Assembly: GCA_023055425.1 (NCBI GenBank)
Contig: JALGPY010000003.1
Span: 68,122,991 to 68,186,990 of the forward strand
Origin: Linanthus parryae
Taxonomy: Eukaryota > Streptophyta > Magnoliopsida > Ericales > Polemoniaceae
Direction of reading: 5' to 3'
DNA: 64,000 bases
Both the position numbers and the translations under genes were made by a program. The first letter of the stretch is position 1, and each line of letters starts with the position of its first letter. Positions 47,505 to 59,418 of this stretch are shown piece by piece. The notes beneath the pieces are model-generated. The model was given only the letters and a program-made list of their open reading frames with translations, was not told the DNA's origin and made no database searches.

Positions 47505-49311
47505 TTCATGATCGTCAACAATTTTCTCACTTTATTTTTTTCGATCATTATAAATTTCTCCCTTTATCCTTTAATTAGTCTCTTAAAATTATCTTCTCTA
47601 TGCGTGACCCCCCCACATCTCTTTTGACTCTCCTTAGCTACCATTAATTCTTCCCTCTCTATTTGTTTACTCTTATCATGTATCTTATCTCCCCTTCCCC
47701 TATTTCTCTCCCCTTCTGTCCTCTTTTGACCCAATCTTCACTCGTCCAACAATCAACCTCTCTCTCTCTCTCTCAGCGTAAGTTTTCTCTCCACATATAA
47801 CTTTAACAGGAATAGCGCATTTTTCTTCCTTAACCCATTTATTATCAACGTCGGTATCCTTAAATGTGCGGCAAAGGAGTTTACTCTTTCTTATTCTTTG
47901 TCTCTCTTTGAACCATCCACAACACGTCTCTCTCAACCATCCTTCTTTCTACGTCTCTCCTTAAATTTGTAACTGATTAATTCTCTTTTTCTCTCTCATC
48001 AGTGTCATACTCCCGTCAATCTTCTCATCCCTCTCTCCCATCTTTTCATTCTCACACACATATCACTTCCTTAGTCGTACTCTCCAACTCCCTCTGTCTC
48101 TTCAATTTCTCGCAATGTTGACTTTCTGTCTCTCGTCCAAGTTTGTCTCAGTAGTTGATCACCTGAACAAGGATCACCATTTGGATTTTTTGAGCATGCG
48201 TTTAAAAGGACAAACTTCATTTCGGCGAAGTTGGTTCATCGTGGGTTTTATGTGGGTTTCGGTTCCAAAATTGGTGGTTCTGGTTTTGCTGTTCAAAAGC
48301 TTGCTGGTCCGGGTCTGGGTATAACTTAATTGGGTCGGGTCAGAATCGAGACGGGTTTACCCATACCTGTCTCAGTGACAGGCCTAGGCACACATGTTAT
48401 ATGTGCTTTAGACTATATTATGGGTTTTAAGGCGCGTTTTTTAATTAATAAATCTACATAAATATTTTTCCTATTTTGGTGGGTGATATGCAACTCATTT
48501 GGTAAGTTGTAAATACATGATTTAGAGTGCGCTACGTCATCATTGCTACCGTCACTCACATTACGCCACGTGAAGCACCCCATGCAGGGGACCGTGTCTT
48601 ACTCAAGGGTTGGCCACTATCATGTGGGCTACATCATTGAATCCACGCGTCACACAACGAGTGGGCTCCACGACTAACCAAGACACGATACATGTTCCGG
48701 GGCGACAAACCTGGTCGTAGTTCCATGTACTACATCACTGCACACACCGAGAATGTGGAGGTCTAGTGGAGTATTGGGTAAAAGTAAGATCCGCCAAGAT
48801 GGTCGCAGAGGGGTCTTAGTCTGGTTGCTCGGAGAGAAGGGTAGCGAGTACCTTATATGAGGAATTTTCATGACGGCTACGGGTAAGCTAGGTATCACAT
48901 CACGTGCCCGAAGATTAACTGTCGCTTCTTGGTGAAGAGCGGAGCTAATGGCCTCCTGTGATACTTGGTGCCCGTGTCCACTCCCCTGCAACCTAACCCT
49001 ATGTAAGGTCACGACCCTTTTGCCTCATAGGTAAGATTGAATGCATGCAAGGCTCACATGAGAATCACCACTGCGAGAAACTGTGGAGTACATATCCTAT
49101 CCTAGAGTTGTCTCTCATCTTTCTGAGCAAATAGGTTACTCTAATCCCTTCCCCTCGGTTCTTCCTTTTTCATTCTTTTATTGATTTAATCTTCCTAAAA
49201 ACACACATCAAACCCAGATATATAATATCCACCTCATACATTTGGGCGACTCTAGGTGGGTATTCTTTGACTGAAGATGTCGAACCAGAGGGAATAATCT
49301 TCTATCGAAAA
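47505..49311. other. Non-coding spacer
   Basis: 47510-48110 is CT-rich and AT-rich with no gene. TGACAGGCCTA near 48385 may be a hAT-type end matching the one near 44889. 48520-49260 has a higher GC content and looks like old repeat sequence; the frame 48674-49012 on the minus strand has no recognisable domain. Confidence 0.4.
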
Positions 49312-49648
49312 TGTTATGAAAAACCACCTCACGAACGAAGAACGAATAAAAGAAGAACACGAGTATTTTACGTGGTTCGCTAGCAAAATATTTTCTAACT
49401 ACCTCCACGGCGGAAAAACACTCTTTATTCACTTAAGAGGAACAATTACAATGTTTTTGCATACCTAATAATGTGACTACTAGGTTCTTTATATAGTGCT
49501 AGGAAATCCCTAAAGTTTCCGAATCCGATTTGGAAACAACTTGTTTCCTAACTAATCCTCCACCGCCTTTGACTTCCAATGTTTCCTAATCAAAGTTGGA
49601 AACAAAGAGTTTGGCAGCCTTTGACCAATTCAAGGCACCAACTCAACA
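49312..49648 (-). repeat. 3' LTR of the Tork-like copia element
   Basis: TGTTATGA to ACTCAACA on the plus strand. It contains a TATATAG-type motif, in a region where a core promoter could sit. Confidence 0.88.
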
Positions 49649-49799
49649 AATCTCCACCTTGACTTGAATTGTCTCATCAATAGCAGCTGCTCCTCTTCTC
49701 GTAAATAAAGATACATCTTCTCCGCACCCAATTGTCTCTCGTCACAGAGACTCACTGGACCCCCACCGGGTCCGACATGCCCCGAAGGGCTTCACTGGC

Positions 49800-52700
49800 T
49801 CAAGATTTGAGCAATTCCAGATAATGCAGGAACTTGCTCTCCGGAACCGGCTTGGTGAACATATCCGCGGGGTTGTCAGCAGTCCCCACCTTCATCACCT
49901 TGATCCTACTCTCGTTTCTCAGAAAATGATACCTGACGTCGATGTGCTTGGTCCTTTCATGATGAACCTGGTCCTTAGTCAAGCAAATCGCACTCAAGCT
50001 ATCACAGTAGACTATCGCCTGATCTTGAAGTAGCCCTAGATCATTGACCATTTCCTTAAGCCAAATGGCCTCCTTTACTGCTTCCGTTAGAGCCATATAC
50101 TCCGCCTCCGTGGTGGACAAAGTCACCGTCGGCTGTAGCGTCGCCTTCCAACTCACAACAGATGCTCCCAGAGCAAATACGTAGCCTGTCATTGATCTTC
50201 TACTGTCAATATCCCCTGCATAGTCCGCATCCGAGAAACCAACTACAAAGATGTTTTCACGTGACCCATAGCATAGGCCAATGTCTGACGTACCCTTAAG
50301 GTACCTGAATATACGCTTCACCGCCTGCCAATGGTCCCTACCCGGATGAGCCATAAAACGACTAACCACACTAACAGCGAATGCTATGTACGGTCGAGTA
50401 CAGACCATAGCATACATGAGACTTCCAACTGCGCTAGCATATAGAACCTTGGACATGTAATCCTTCTCCTCCTCAGTCAGAACGGTGTACATTCCTAGCT
50501 TGCTGTTAGTTGCCATAGGAGTATCTATAGCTTTAGCTGATAACATCCGGAATCTTGCCAAGATCTTTTTGATATATCCCTGCTGTGATAAAAAAATCTT
50601 CTTCTTCTTCTTCTTCCTATCTCTACAGATATCAACTCCCATTATCTTCCGAGCAGCTCCCAGATCCTTCATCTCGAATTCCGCACTAAGGGACCTCTTC
50701 AGTTCTCTAATGTCCTTGATATTTTGAGTTGCAATCAAAATATCATCCACATATAGAACCAGGTAAATACGTGATCCACTATGCAACTCTTTGTGATACA
50801 CGCAACAATCATACTCGCACTTGTGGTAACCAATCTTCAACATGAAGCTGTCAAACCTCTTGTACCATTGCTTCGACGACTGCTTAAGTCCTTAGAGAGA
50901 TCTATTCAGCTTGAACACATGGTTCTCTCTTCCGGGAACTTGGAACCCCTCCGGTTGGCTCATCTATATTTCCTCCTCCAACTCTCTGTGCAGGAAAGCT
51001 GTCTTGACATCCAATTGCTCAAGCTCTAGGTCGTGGTGTGCCACTAAAGCTAGTAACACCCGGATAGAAGTATGTCTGACCACCGGTGAGAAGATCTCGT
51101 TGTAGTCAACTCCCTCTTTCTGACTGAACCCTCTTGCAACTAGCCTTGCCTTATACTTGACGCCCTCTCCAGATGTAGTTCCTTCCTTTCTTCTGAAAAC
51201 CCACTTGCAGCTGACTACCTTCCTTCCTGCTGGCAATTTAACAAGCTCCCAAGTCGAGTTCTTGTTAAGAGACTCCATCTCTTCTCCCATCGCGGCAATC
51301 CATTGTGCTGACTCAGAACTAGATATAGCGGCCTTGTAGGAGGATGGCTTGTCCTCTACCTCTTCCGCTACCTGTAATGCATATCCCACCATACCGTCAT
51401 CTCTGTATCTCGCTGGAGGCTTTATGAATCTCCTTGGTATTCCTTCAGCAATACTTTGATGAACCGGTTCCTCTGGTGTAGACGCATCCTCACTATCAGA
51501 CTCTTCTGCTTCTTCCTCTTCGGCTTCCGGCGACGGTGTAAGGATTTCGGAATCCTTAGGATCAATAGGATTCGACTCTCCCTCCACCTTCTTCTTTGCA
51601 TCCCCAAGCTCCACCTACACGGAGTTTTTCAACATATGAGACTCATCAAAGACTACACTTCTGCTAAGTATAATCTTGTTGTCTGCCCATATCTTGTATC
51701 CCTTCACACCTCTTCCGAAACCCATGAATACTCCCTTCTTAGCTCTTGGTTCTAGTTTGCCATCATCAACGTGATAATAGGCAACACAACCAAATACTCT
51801 CAAATCCGAGTAATCCACTACATTACCGGTCCAGACTTCCATAGGAATCTTGCATCCTATACCTGTGTGCGGACTCCGATTTATGAGATAGCATGCCATG
51901 GAAACTGCCTCTCCCCAGAAACCTCTAGAAAGACTTGCATTCGAAAGCATGCACCTTGCTTTCTCTAAAAGTATCTGATTCATTCTCTCGGCTACACCGT
52001 TCTGCTGCGGTGTGTGCCGAACGGTGCGATGGCGTGCTATTACCTGATCCTTGCAGAATTCATCAAACTCTGATGAACAGAACTCTAAGCTGTTGTCCGT
52101 GCGCAGCCTCTTCACCTTCTTTCCCACCTGATTCTCTACTAGTGTCTTCCACTCCTTGAATCTTGCGAAGGCTTCACTCTTGTGCTTCATCACAAATATC
52201 CAAGTCATCCTGGAGTAGTCGTCTATGATGCTTAGGAAATACCTGTATCCTCCAATCGCCTCGACTCGAGATGGACCCCAGCAATCCGAATGGATATAAT
52301 CAAGAGTACCTTTCGTTCTATGAACCGCCTTAGGGAACTTGCTACGCTGTAGCTTCCCATACACGCAGTGCTCACAAAACCCTAGGCTCTTGGGCGCATG
52401 CCCGGTGAGATAGCCTTTCTTGTGAAGTTCCTGCATTCCACGTTCACTCATATGACCGAGCCTCATATGCCACAACTTAGTTAGATCAGCTTCCTTAATC
52501 TCGGCTGAGACAAATTCAGCAAATCCTGAGATCGTCGAACCTTGCAACATGTACAAAGTCCCGCTCTTGACTCCCTTGAGTATCACCTTAGAAACCTTGC
52601 AGACTTGTAGATCTCCACCTTCACCTTTGAACTGTATCCCTTGCTGTCGAGTAAACTCAAGGAGATCAGATTCTTCTTAATAAGTGGTACATGTCTGACC

Positions 52701-53376
52701 TGCTCCAAGGTACATAACTTCCCTTCATTCGTCTTCAATCTAACTGAGCCGCTCCCAATCACCTTACAGATGGCTCCGTTTGCCATGTAGACTGACCCTC
52801 CATCCGTTTGGTCGTACGTCGAGAATAGCTCCCTGTTAGAGAAAATATGATAGGAAGCTCCGGAATCAAGGACCCACGCATCCTGAGAGTGCGTGACAAC
52901 ATCCGCCATTAGAACATAATCATCCTCGGACGAGTTACCTTGTTCTGCTACGGCTGCGGATCCGTTCTGCCCCTGTTGTCCTCGTTTCGGGCAATCTCTC
53001 TTCCAGTGCCCCTTTTCCTTGCAAAAGGCACATACATCCTTGAGTAACTTAGAACCTGAGAACTGCTTCTTCTTGTTCTTCTTACCCTTCTTGCTTCCCC
53101 CCGTTGCCATCAGTACGGAAGCATGGTCCTCTATACCTTGCCTGCACCCTTATGGCGCAGTTCTTTAGCATGGAGTGCTGATCTCACCTCCGCTGATGCA
53201 ACATTCATGCCTCCCTTGTCAGCGGTCAAAGGTGCCCACAAGCCTTGCGATTTGAGCAAAGCCTCCATCTTTATCTTCCACAGACTGAAGCTGTTCCCTC
53301 CTGTGAACCTGTCGATCTTCGACATCGATCCGGGCTTTGTTCTTGGTGTATCTTGAACCCTAGTCGCGTGCTCCAC
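49800..53376 (-). pseudogene. Copia gag-pol: short gag, protease, integrase, reverse transcriptase, RNase H
   Basis: Gag starts at 53376 (RFTGGNSFSLWKIKMEALL); after about 81 codons the frame changes and most of gag is missing. The zinc knuckle (CAFCKEKGHWKRDC) and protease (DSGAS) are encoded in 53110-52583. A frameshift near 52586 leads to the pre-integrase and integrase parts (52586-51615, HTPQQNGVAER). Stops then occur at 51615-51617, about 50964 and 50892-50894. Reverse transcriptase begins in 51614-50964 (CKWVFRRKEG, FSPVVRHTSIR) and its catalytic YVDD plus RNase H ([21 protein letters not shown]) are in 50843-49800. The order gag-PR-IN-RT-RH marks copia. Not functional as it stands. 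Confidence 0.9.
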
Positions 53377-53484
53377 CTAGATCGCAAAACCCTAGCTTTG
53401 ATTTCACCAAGTTGTGAAACCCTAGCTTTGCTCCGCCTTGATCTTGATCTTGAAACACCGTCAACCTTGGCTCTGATACCAGTT

Positions 53485-53821
53485 TGTTATGACAAACCAC
53501 CTCACGAACGAAGAACGAATAAAAGAAGAACACGAGTATTTTACGTGGTTCGCTAGCAAAATATTTGCTAACTACCTCCACGGCGGAAAAGCACTCTTTA
53601 TTCACTTAAGAGGAACAATTACAATGTTTTTGCATACCTAATAATGTGACTACTAGGTTCTTTATATAGTGCTAAGAAATCCCTAAAGTTTCCAAATCCG
53701 ATTTGGAAACAACTTTTTTCCTAACTAATCCTCCACCGCCTTTGACTTCCAATGTTTCCTAATCAAAGTTGGAAACAAAGAGTTTGGCAGCCTTTGACCA
53801 ATTCAAGGCACAAACTCAACA
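53485..53821 (-). repeat. 5' LTR of the Tork-like copia element
   Basis: 337 bp, TGTTATGACA to ACTCAACA on the plus strand, next to the primer site at 53464-53482. Confidence 0.88.
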
Positions 53822-55331
53822 GGAAAGATGAATCCAGATCGTCCCGACCGTACCATGAACCAGGAAGCCAAAGAAAGTTGTCCCTGTGTGATACCTCTAG
53901 GTAAAAATATGTCTGAAGTGACCCTTGGTTAGAATTAGGAGTAATTGGACCAGATCCTGTTCCACCTGAGGAGTCTTCCATTCGGAGGATCGAGAAACTA
54001 ACGTGCTCTACTTTTAGCCCTGCCGGGTTTCGGAGTCTTCAGAACTAGAAGCTTTAGTCCACATCTAGGGATGGTATACGCCCTTCACTTATTTGGAGAA
54101 CCCCTCTCCCGCCTCCTCAATTGGAGGGGGTCACAAAAAATTCCCGTAAAAGATTAGAGACTGGTGCCGATAAGCACACATGAGTTCGAGTGAGTCTACC
54201 ATTCTATGCAATTTTGTGCACATCAAATACTAAATGGAACTTATAGCCGGAAAGGATCTTACTATATGGATATGCAAAATATCATTTCTCAACTAATACA
54301 ACAGAGATGCATGCGTAAAGATATAACAATGATAAATAGATGCTATAAGACCAAGTAAACAAATAATAAGCGATAGGGACACTAGACTTTTATCCTGGTA
54401 AAAACCTTCTGTTAATAGATCAATCTGTGAAGCCCATTGAAGGATGAAAACCCCAACTTTCTGCACCAACTAGTGCTAGACGATTTAATAAGCACGGAGC
54501 CGTCTGAACGGAATACCATGATGTTGACCTGAAAGGCAATAAAAAATCTAACCTACACTGCCTAACTTCTATGGTCGTGAGTGTCACCCCCCACCCCCAA
54601 AAATCCAACAAGGGCCCAAATGAAATATCAGGGAGCTCTGAGCAATCATGTAATTATTTTTTTTCAGCCATAAAAGGTGAATTTTTTACATTGTGGTAAT
54701 TACAGGATATTGAGGGGTTAATTTATTATTAGTAATAGTGGAGGGGTGTAAATATAATTTAAAACAAGTAGAAAACCTAAAACTACCCAAAAAGGTTAGG
54801 TTAATTTCAAATTAACACCCCTATGTGTCAACATTTCCTAAACCCATGTGTTGGAAACGTTTTAGGTATTATTTTTACCCATAGTTTCAAGGCTTTTGCG
54901 ACATGTTTCAAGTGATTTTAAGCAAATTTAGTAGGAATTCTAGTGATGTTACATTCGAGTGAATTTTTAAGAGAGGAAGTGTATTTCTTGTTAATTCACA
55001 TGATTTTTTTTCTATTATTGATCTATTTATCCCACTTGTATGATCACGGGAATAGTTGTTGATTATTTCAGAAAGAGGTGGAGAATTCATGGAGAACAAA
55101 GGAGTAAGGATGCATGGATGGGAGCTCTAAGTAAGAGAAGTATAGGAAAGAGAGAAACCAAGGTTGTCACCATGGTGGGGGAATTGCCAGCGCGGTGGGA
55201 ACAAATAGAGTTTGCCGCCGCAGTGAGGATTAATCCGAGAATGCTGAAGATAGTTCCTAAGAGTGTGATCGCAACAAGGACCATGTCGCCGCAACGAAAT
55301 GAATAAGCCCCATTTTCCTGCACGACGAGGG
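53822..55331. other. Non-coding spacer
   Basis: No gene recognised. The part up to about 54230 may belong to the same older repeat as 48520-49260, disrupted by the copia insertion; this is only an impression. Confidence 0.4.
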
Positions 55332-55339
55332 CTCTTCCG

Positions 55340-55911
55340 TAGGGATGGAAACGGGTCGGATTCGGATCGGATCAGGCTAGATCGGATCCAGATCCGACTA
55401 GGAGAAATGAGATCTAGATCCGTTCCAGATCCGTTCGGATCGTCACCGGATTCAGATCAGATCGGATCGGGTTTCATCCAGCTTATTCAAATCTGATCCG
55501 TAGATCCATATAGTACGTGGTCGGATCGGATTCGGATTGGATCCTACTTGGGTTTGCAATAAAATACAAAAAATGACATAAAAAATAAACACTATCTCAT
55601 ACGCTAAGGCATGTTCACAAGTTATGAAGTCTAAAACACAACAAAAATAGTTTTGTAGGTTGGAATTACTATTGTATTCTTCTTGGGAGTGAAAGTGGGG
55701 AGATAATATGAATATATTTGTAAACCACACATATACGTCGGATCGGATCGGGTCGGAACCCGGTGGATCTGCCCTTAGATCCAAATCCTGATTCAAATCT
55801 GATCGGATCTGGCTTTTCAGATCAAAATCCGATCCATTTTCAATTGGATCCGATCCATTCGGCGCGGATCGCTCGGATCTCAGATCGGATCGGACCATAT
55901 TGCCATCTCTA
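55340..55911. mobile_element. hAT-type non-autonomous element packed with GGATCGGATC motifs
   Basis: A perfect 8-bp duplication CTCTTCCG flanks it (55332-55339, 55912-55919). The terminal inverted repeat is TAGGGATGG versus TAGAGATGG. Both subterminal regions are dense in GGATC/GATCCG words, as expected for transposase-binding repeats of hAT elements. 572 bp, no transposase; the frame 55452-55925 on the minus strand is due to the repeats. Confidence 0.85.
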
Positions 55912-56093
55912 CTCTTCCGCCGCACGGAGGGACCTGTCAGGCATGCATTTTGGGGGCAATTTTTGCTTTATTCTGAACTTCTGGAATTTCAAGGGAGGAA
56001 ATAAAAAGATAAGGAGGGATCTCATTTGACAGATAGGAAAAGGCGGATGAACAAAAAAATAGTTGAACGACGGAGCAAGAGGAAGCGAACTTG

Positions 56094-58342
56094 TAACACG
56101 CCCGATTTCTAGAGGAGCCAGAGACCGGGTGGTGCCCTCCGTGCAGGGAATTTTACCCATTCGTACATGAAGTGGTAACAATAAACAAGTGAAACGAAAC
56201 ATCTAACTACATATCCATTTAGATAAAAGTATACAACATTCGTGACTGGTTCCAAACTGGACACTGAGTCTAACAAAATATATTTTACAACAAAATCTGG
56301 CTCTCAAATTAATTTCTAACTTTACTACTGTTTTCATGAAAGAGAAATCGTGATGCCAACAAGTTACCCCAAGCAAACAGTCATATACCTCCGGGGGATT
56401 TACGAGAACACAAGTTTGCAAGTTTTTTGAGCTCAGTAAAAGCTGGGTGAATAAACAACTAGGCATGTAAAGTAGATTGGCTAAGACAGGTTACGTGGTT
56501 TCATGTTTAAAAGAATTTGATTGATTACGGAGTATAAGTATAAAAATCATAATAAAGACTTTGAACTGTTTTCAGAAATGTAAGTACGAGTAGGAGTGAC
56601 GATTATCAGAGTTCTCAAAAGTTGATTTTTCCAAACTGAAAGTTATTAGGAGTAGTCGATTCCTTTACCGAGATATTCAAAAGTTCCCAAACATGAGACA
56701 AGTCATATTATTAATTTGTCGTAACCAGGGGAGAATATAGTAACAGATGATTGTGGCAGGATTCGGATGTTCCGTCTTTGAGGTTTGTTGCCCTATAGGA
56801 CTCGTATGTCCTGTTTTTAAGGGTCTGATGCCCTTTAGGACTCGGATGTCTCCTTTTTAAGGGTCTGATGCCCTGGCAGGACTCGAACGTCCCGTTTTTG
56901 AGGGTATGATGCCCCTTCAGTACTCGGATGTCCTGTTTTGAGGGTCAAATGCCCTGGCAGGACTCGGATGTCCCATTGTGAGGGTCAGATGCCCTGGCAT
57001 AGTAAGAAATGCCTTATTCTAGTACTTGCGATTCTTTCACTTTACGTTGTTAACGATTTATAACTTAGTATGACATTTGAAGAATAAGTTTGCCAATCTA
57101 AAGACGACTAGTAAAACGAGAATTTAAATCAGGTGAAGCACGTTTAGCAGTTTCAGAATAAAGTACGACAATTATTTAAACAAGTAGGTCACATGAAAGA
57201 ACTAGACACGCAAGGCTAAGCATGTAAAATCACATGTATATTTTGAGACATGAAATAAAAATCACATTTTGACACGAAGGAAGACAAGTACGCAACACTA
57301 AGAATGGATAGTCACCGTGAGAGCCGAAGATACGCTAGCAAATTTTTACTCGTACACTACGCCTAATTCTTCAAAGACAGGCTCTACAAACAAACAAAGC
57401 CAGTCTTAATTACAAGCAAGTTCGATCGACATACATATGACAATGCACATGTCCTATTTGATATGCAAGCGAATGCCCCTAAGTAATTATAAATACCTAA
57501 TTAGGTTGTAAGAAATTATATTCTCATTTAATAGCAAATCAAAATCCCTAATTAGGTTGTAAAAGCGATATTTCTATTTAAGGAAATTATTTCTTAATAC
57601 TTCACAATTACAATTTTATTTACAAACAATGCACTTTACTATAATATAAAAAACAATATTTAATTAAATATATCTATCTATTTTTAAAACAAATAATATC
57701 GATATTTGTAAACATTTTAAAAGCTCACTAAAACAAAATCGACATTTATTTAGTATCTAAAATAATATTATTTAATGATTATATAATTATACATATAAAC
57801 AATTTATTTTTATTAACTTATATTTTGTTGAAAACAAACTGTAAATATTTAAATTGCAACTTCTGCTAATTTGTAGAAATACTACATTACAAAAAATGAG
57901 TTTACTTTTATTTATTAATTTAAAGTGAAATTAATAAGGTTTAAATAATATACAAAGAAATTAACTGAATACTAATAATATGGATAAAAACCGGATGTAT
58001 AAAATACGACTAGTCACCCTAGAGTTTAACAAAGTACAAACAACCCCCTATGTTTTAGAAAAAGACAAGTCAACCCCCATTTAAACCCACGACAAACACA
58101 TATTTTCTCCTCAGCCCAACTCGATCCAAACAAGAATTCAAGCTATCAAAATACGAATTTGACAATAAAAAATGAAGGAGGACGAGATTTAGAGCATACC
58201 CACACCAAGAACGATGAAAAACGGCGAAGAAACGGAGCTGTTCGATGTAGCCGGAGATGGAGCGCGACGAGCAGTTTTTGGTGGCTCTTGGCTTCGGTTG
58301 AGCACTCATGATTCTGAAGCTTGGACACCCAAGAGTCGATAT
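56094..58342 (-). repeat. Relic LTR in minus orientation, truncated by a later insertion
   Basis: On the plus strand it begins TGTAACACGCCCGATTTC, the complement of an LTR end. Most of it aligns in inverse orientation with 59800-61982, including the region with AGAGCC/GAAGATACGC near 57320, the array at 56757-57000 and AGAGCATACCCAC near 58195. It stops at 58342, where the plus-strand element starts. No primer site adjoins 56094, so it is a 3' or solo LTR. The frame 58070-58309 (minus) is in LTR sequence and is not called. Confidence 0.75.
56757..57000 (-). repeat. Minisatellite, six units of about 40 bp, in the relic LTR
   Basis: Units are built on GGACTCGGATGTCC, a T-rich part, GAGGGTCTGATGCCC. 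Units are strongly diverged from one another. Confidence 0.85.
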
Positions 58343-59381
58343 TGTAACAACCCGTATTTTAATCTAGGGGTGTTTTAGTAATTTGGCTCGACATTTAGAC
58401 TTTCGCAATTGTGACAACGTATAAGTTCAATATTATAATATGTGTGATAGCGTAGTGATAAATTATTCGTTTACAATTATTTTTATAAATAGTTTATTCT
58501 TGCAATGATACTTTTAAACAATACTATGTTACTTTAAATAATAAGTTTATTATAAATTTCAAATTATCGTTTAGTAAACTTTTACTAAATAAACGTTAAT
58601 GAGTTTCCTCAAAATCAACTTCCAAATTTGTTATATAAATATAAGTCCAAAATCATTTTAATAGTCACATTTCATTTTATTATTTAAAATAAATTTTCTC
58701 AGTCGAATATCTTTTTATCAGTCAAACTTTTTGTTAATTAGTAAACTTTCACTTTATCCGTCGCAAATCGTTTATTATTCGTTGTAGCATTGATTTTTAT
58801 CACATACTAATTTCTTGTCACCTAGTAATTACACGTCGCGTAGTATCTTTATTCTTCATCGCGCATTCGTCGCGTCAAAATTTAATATCGCGTTTTATTA
58901 TTTTTATTTTGCAAAATATTATTATTTATAGTTGCCTTTTATTAGTTTTGTCGCGTTTTGGTTACTCGTTGTGTACCCGAACCATCGTCTCACCCCGCGC
59001 TCCAACTACACCTAATAACTCAAAAGCTTACATCACATTTTGACTTGATTACATCACCCTCTATCTCTCACTGACCCTAACTTCTTCTTCTCCCTTCACT
59101 TCGGCAACAACACCCTCAACAATAACCATCTCCTTCACATCACCACCGACCACCTACAACATCATCACCACCACTACCTTCGCAACCAACACCAATGCCA
59201 CCCACAACCTCCTCTAGTCTTCTTCACCTCTATCTCTCTGTTTATGGCTGAGACAAAACCCAGCATAAAAGAAATAGCACAACCACCCATCACCACCTCC
59301 AGTACCTCCATCGCCACCACCGTCACCTCCTCTTCTCCTCCTCCACCTCTTACACGTCGCTGCATCTCATCTCCACCTCTC

Positions 59382-59418
<37 letters not shown>

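Larger units (their letters stand above)
49312..53821 (-). mobile_element. Ty1/copia element, Tork/Tnt1-like, decayed
   Basis: LTRs 49312-49648 and 53485-53821 are both 337 bp and differ at about eight positions by eye (about 2.4 percent). In minus orientation the primer site TGGTATCAGAGCC lies next to the right LTR and the purine tract CAAGGTGGAGAT next to the left one. The flanks GAAAA and GGAAA agree in four of five bases, an imperfect duplication. Total 4510 bp, with gag strongly shortened. Confidence 0.9.

Noticed and set aside
48674..49012. 112-codon minus-strand frame
   Set aside because: No domain and no splice or start context; lies in repeat-like spacer.
55452..55925. 157-codon minus-strand frame rich in SDP/GSD
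   Set aside because: Translation of the GGATCGGATC repeats in a hAT-type element.
56757..57000. Regular repeats of about 40 bp, considered as CRISPR-like
   Set aside because: There are no unique spacers; the units are contiguous minisatellite copies in a plant LTR.
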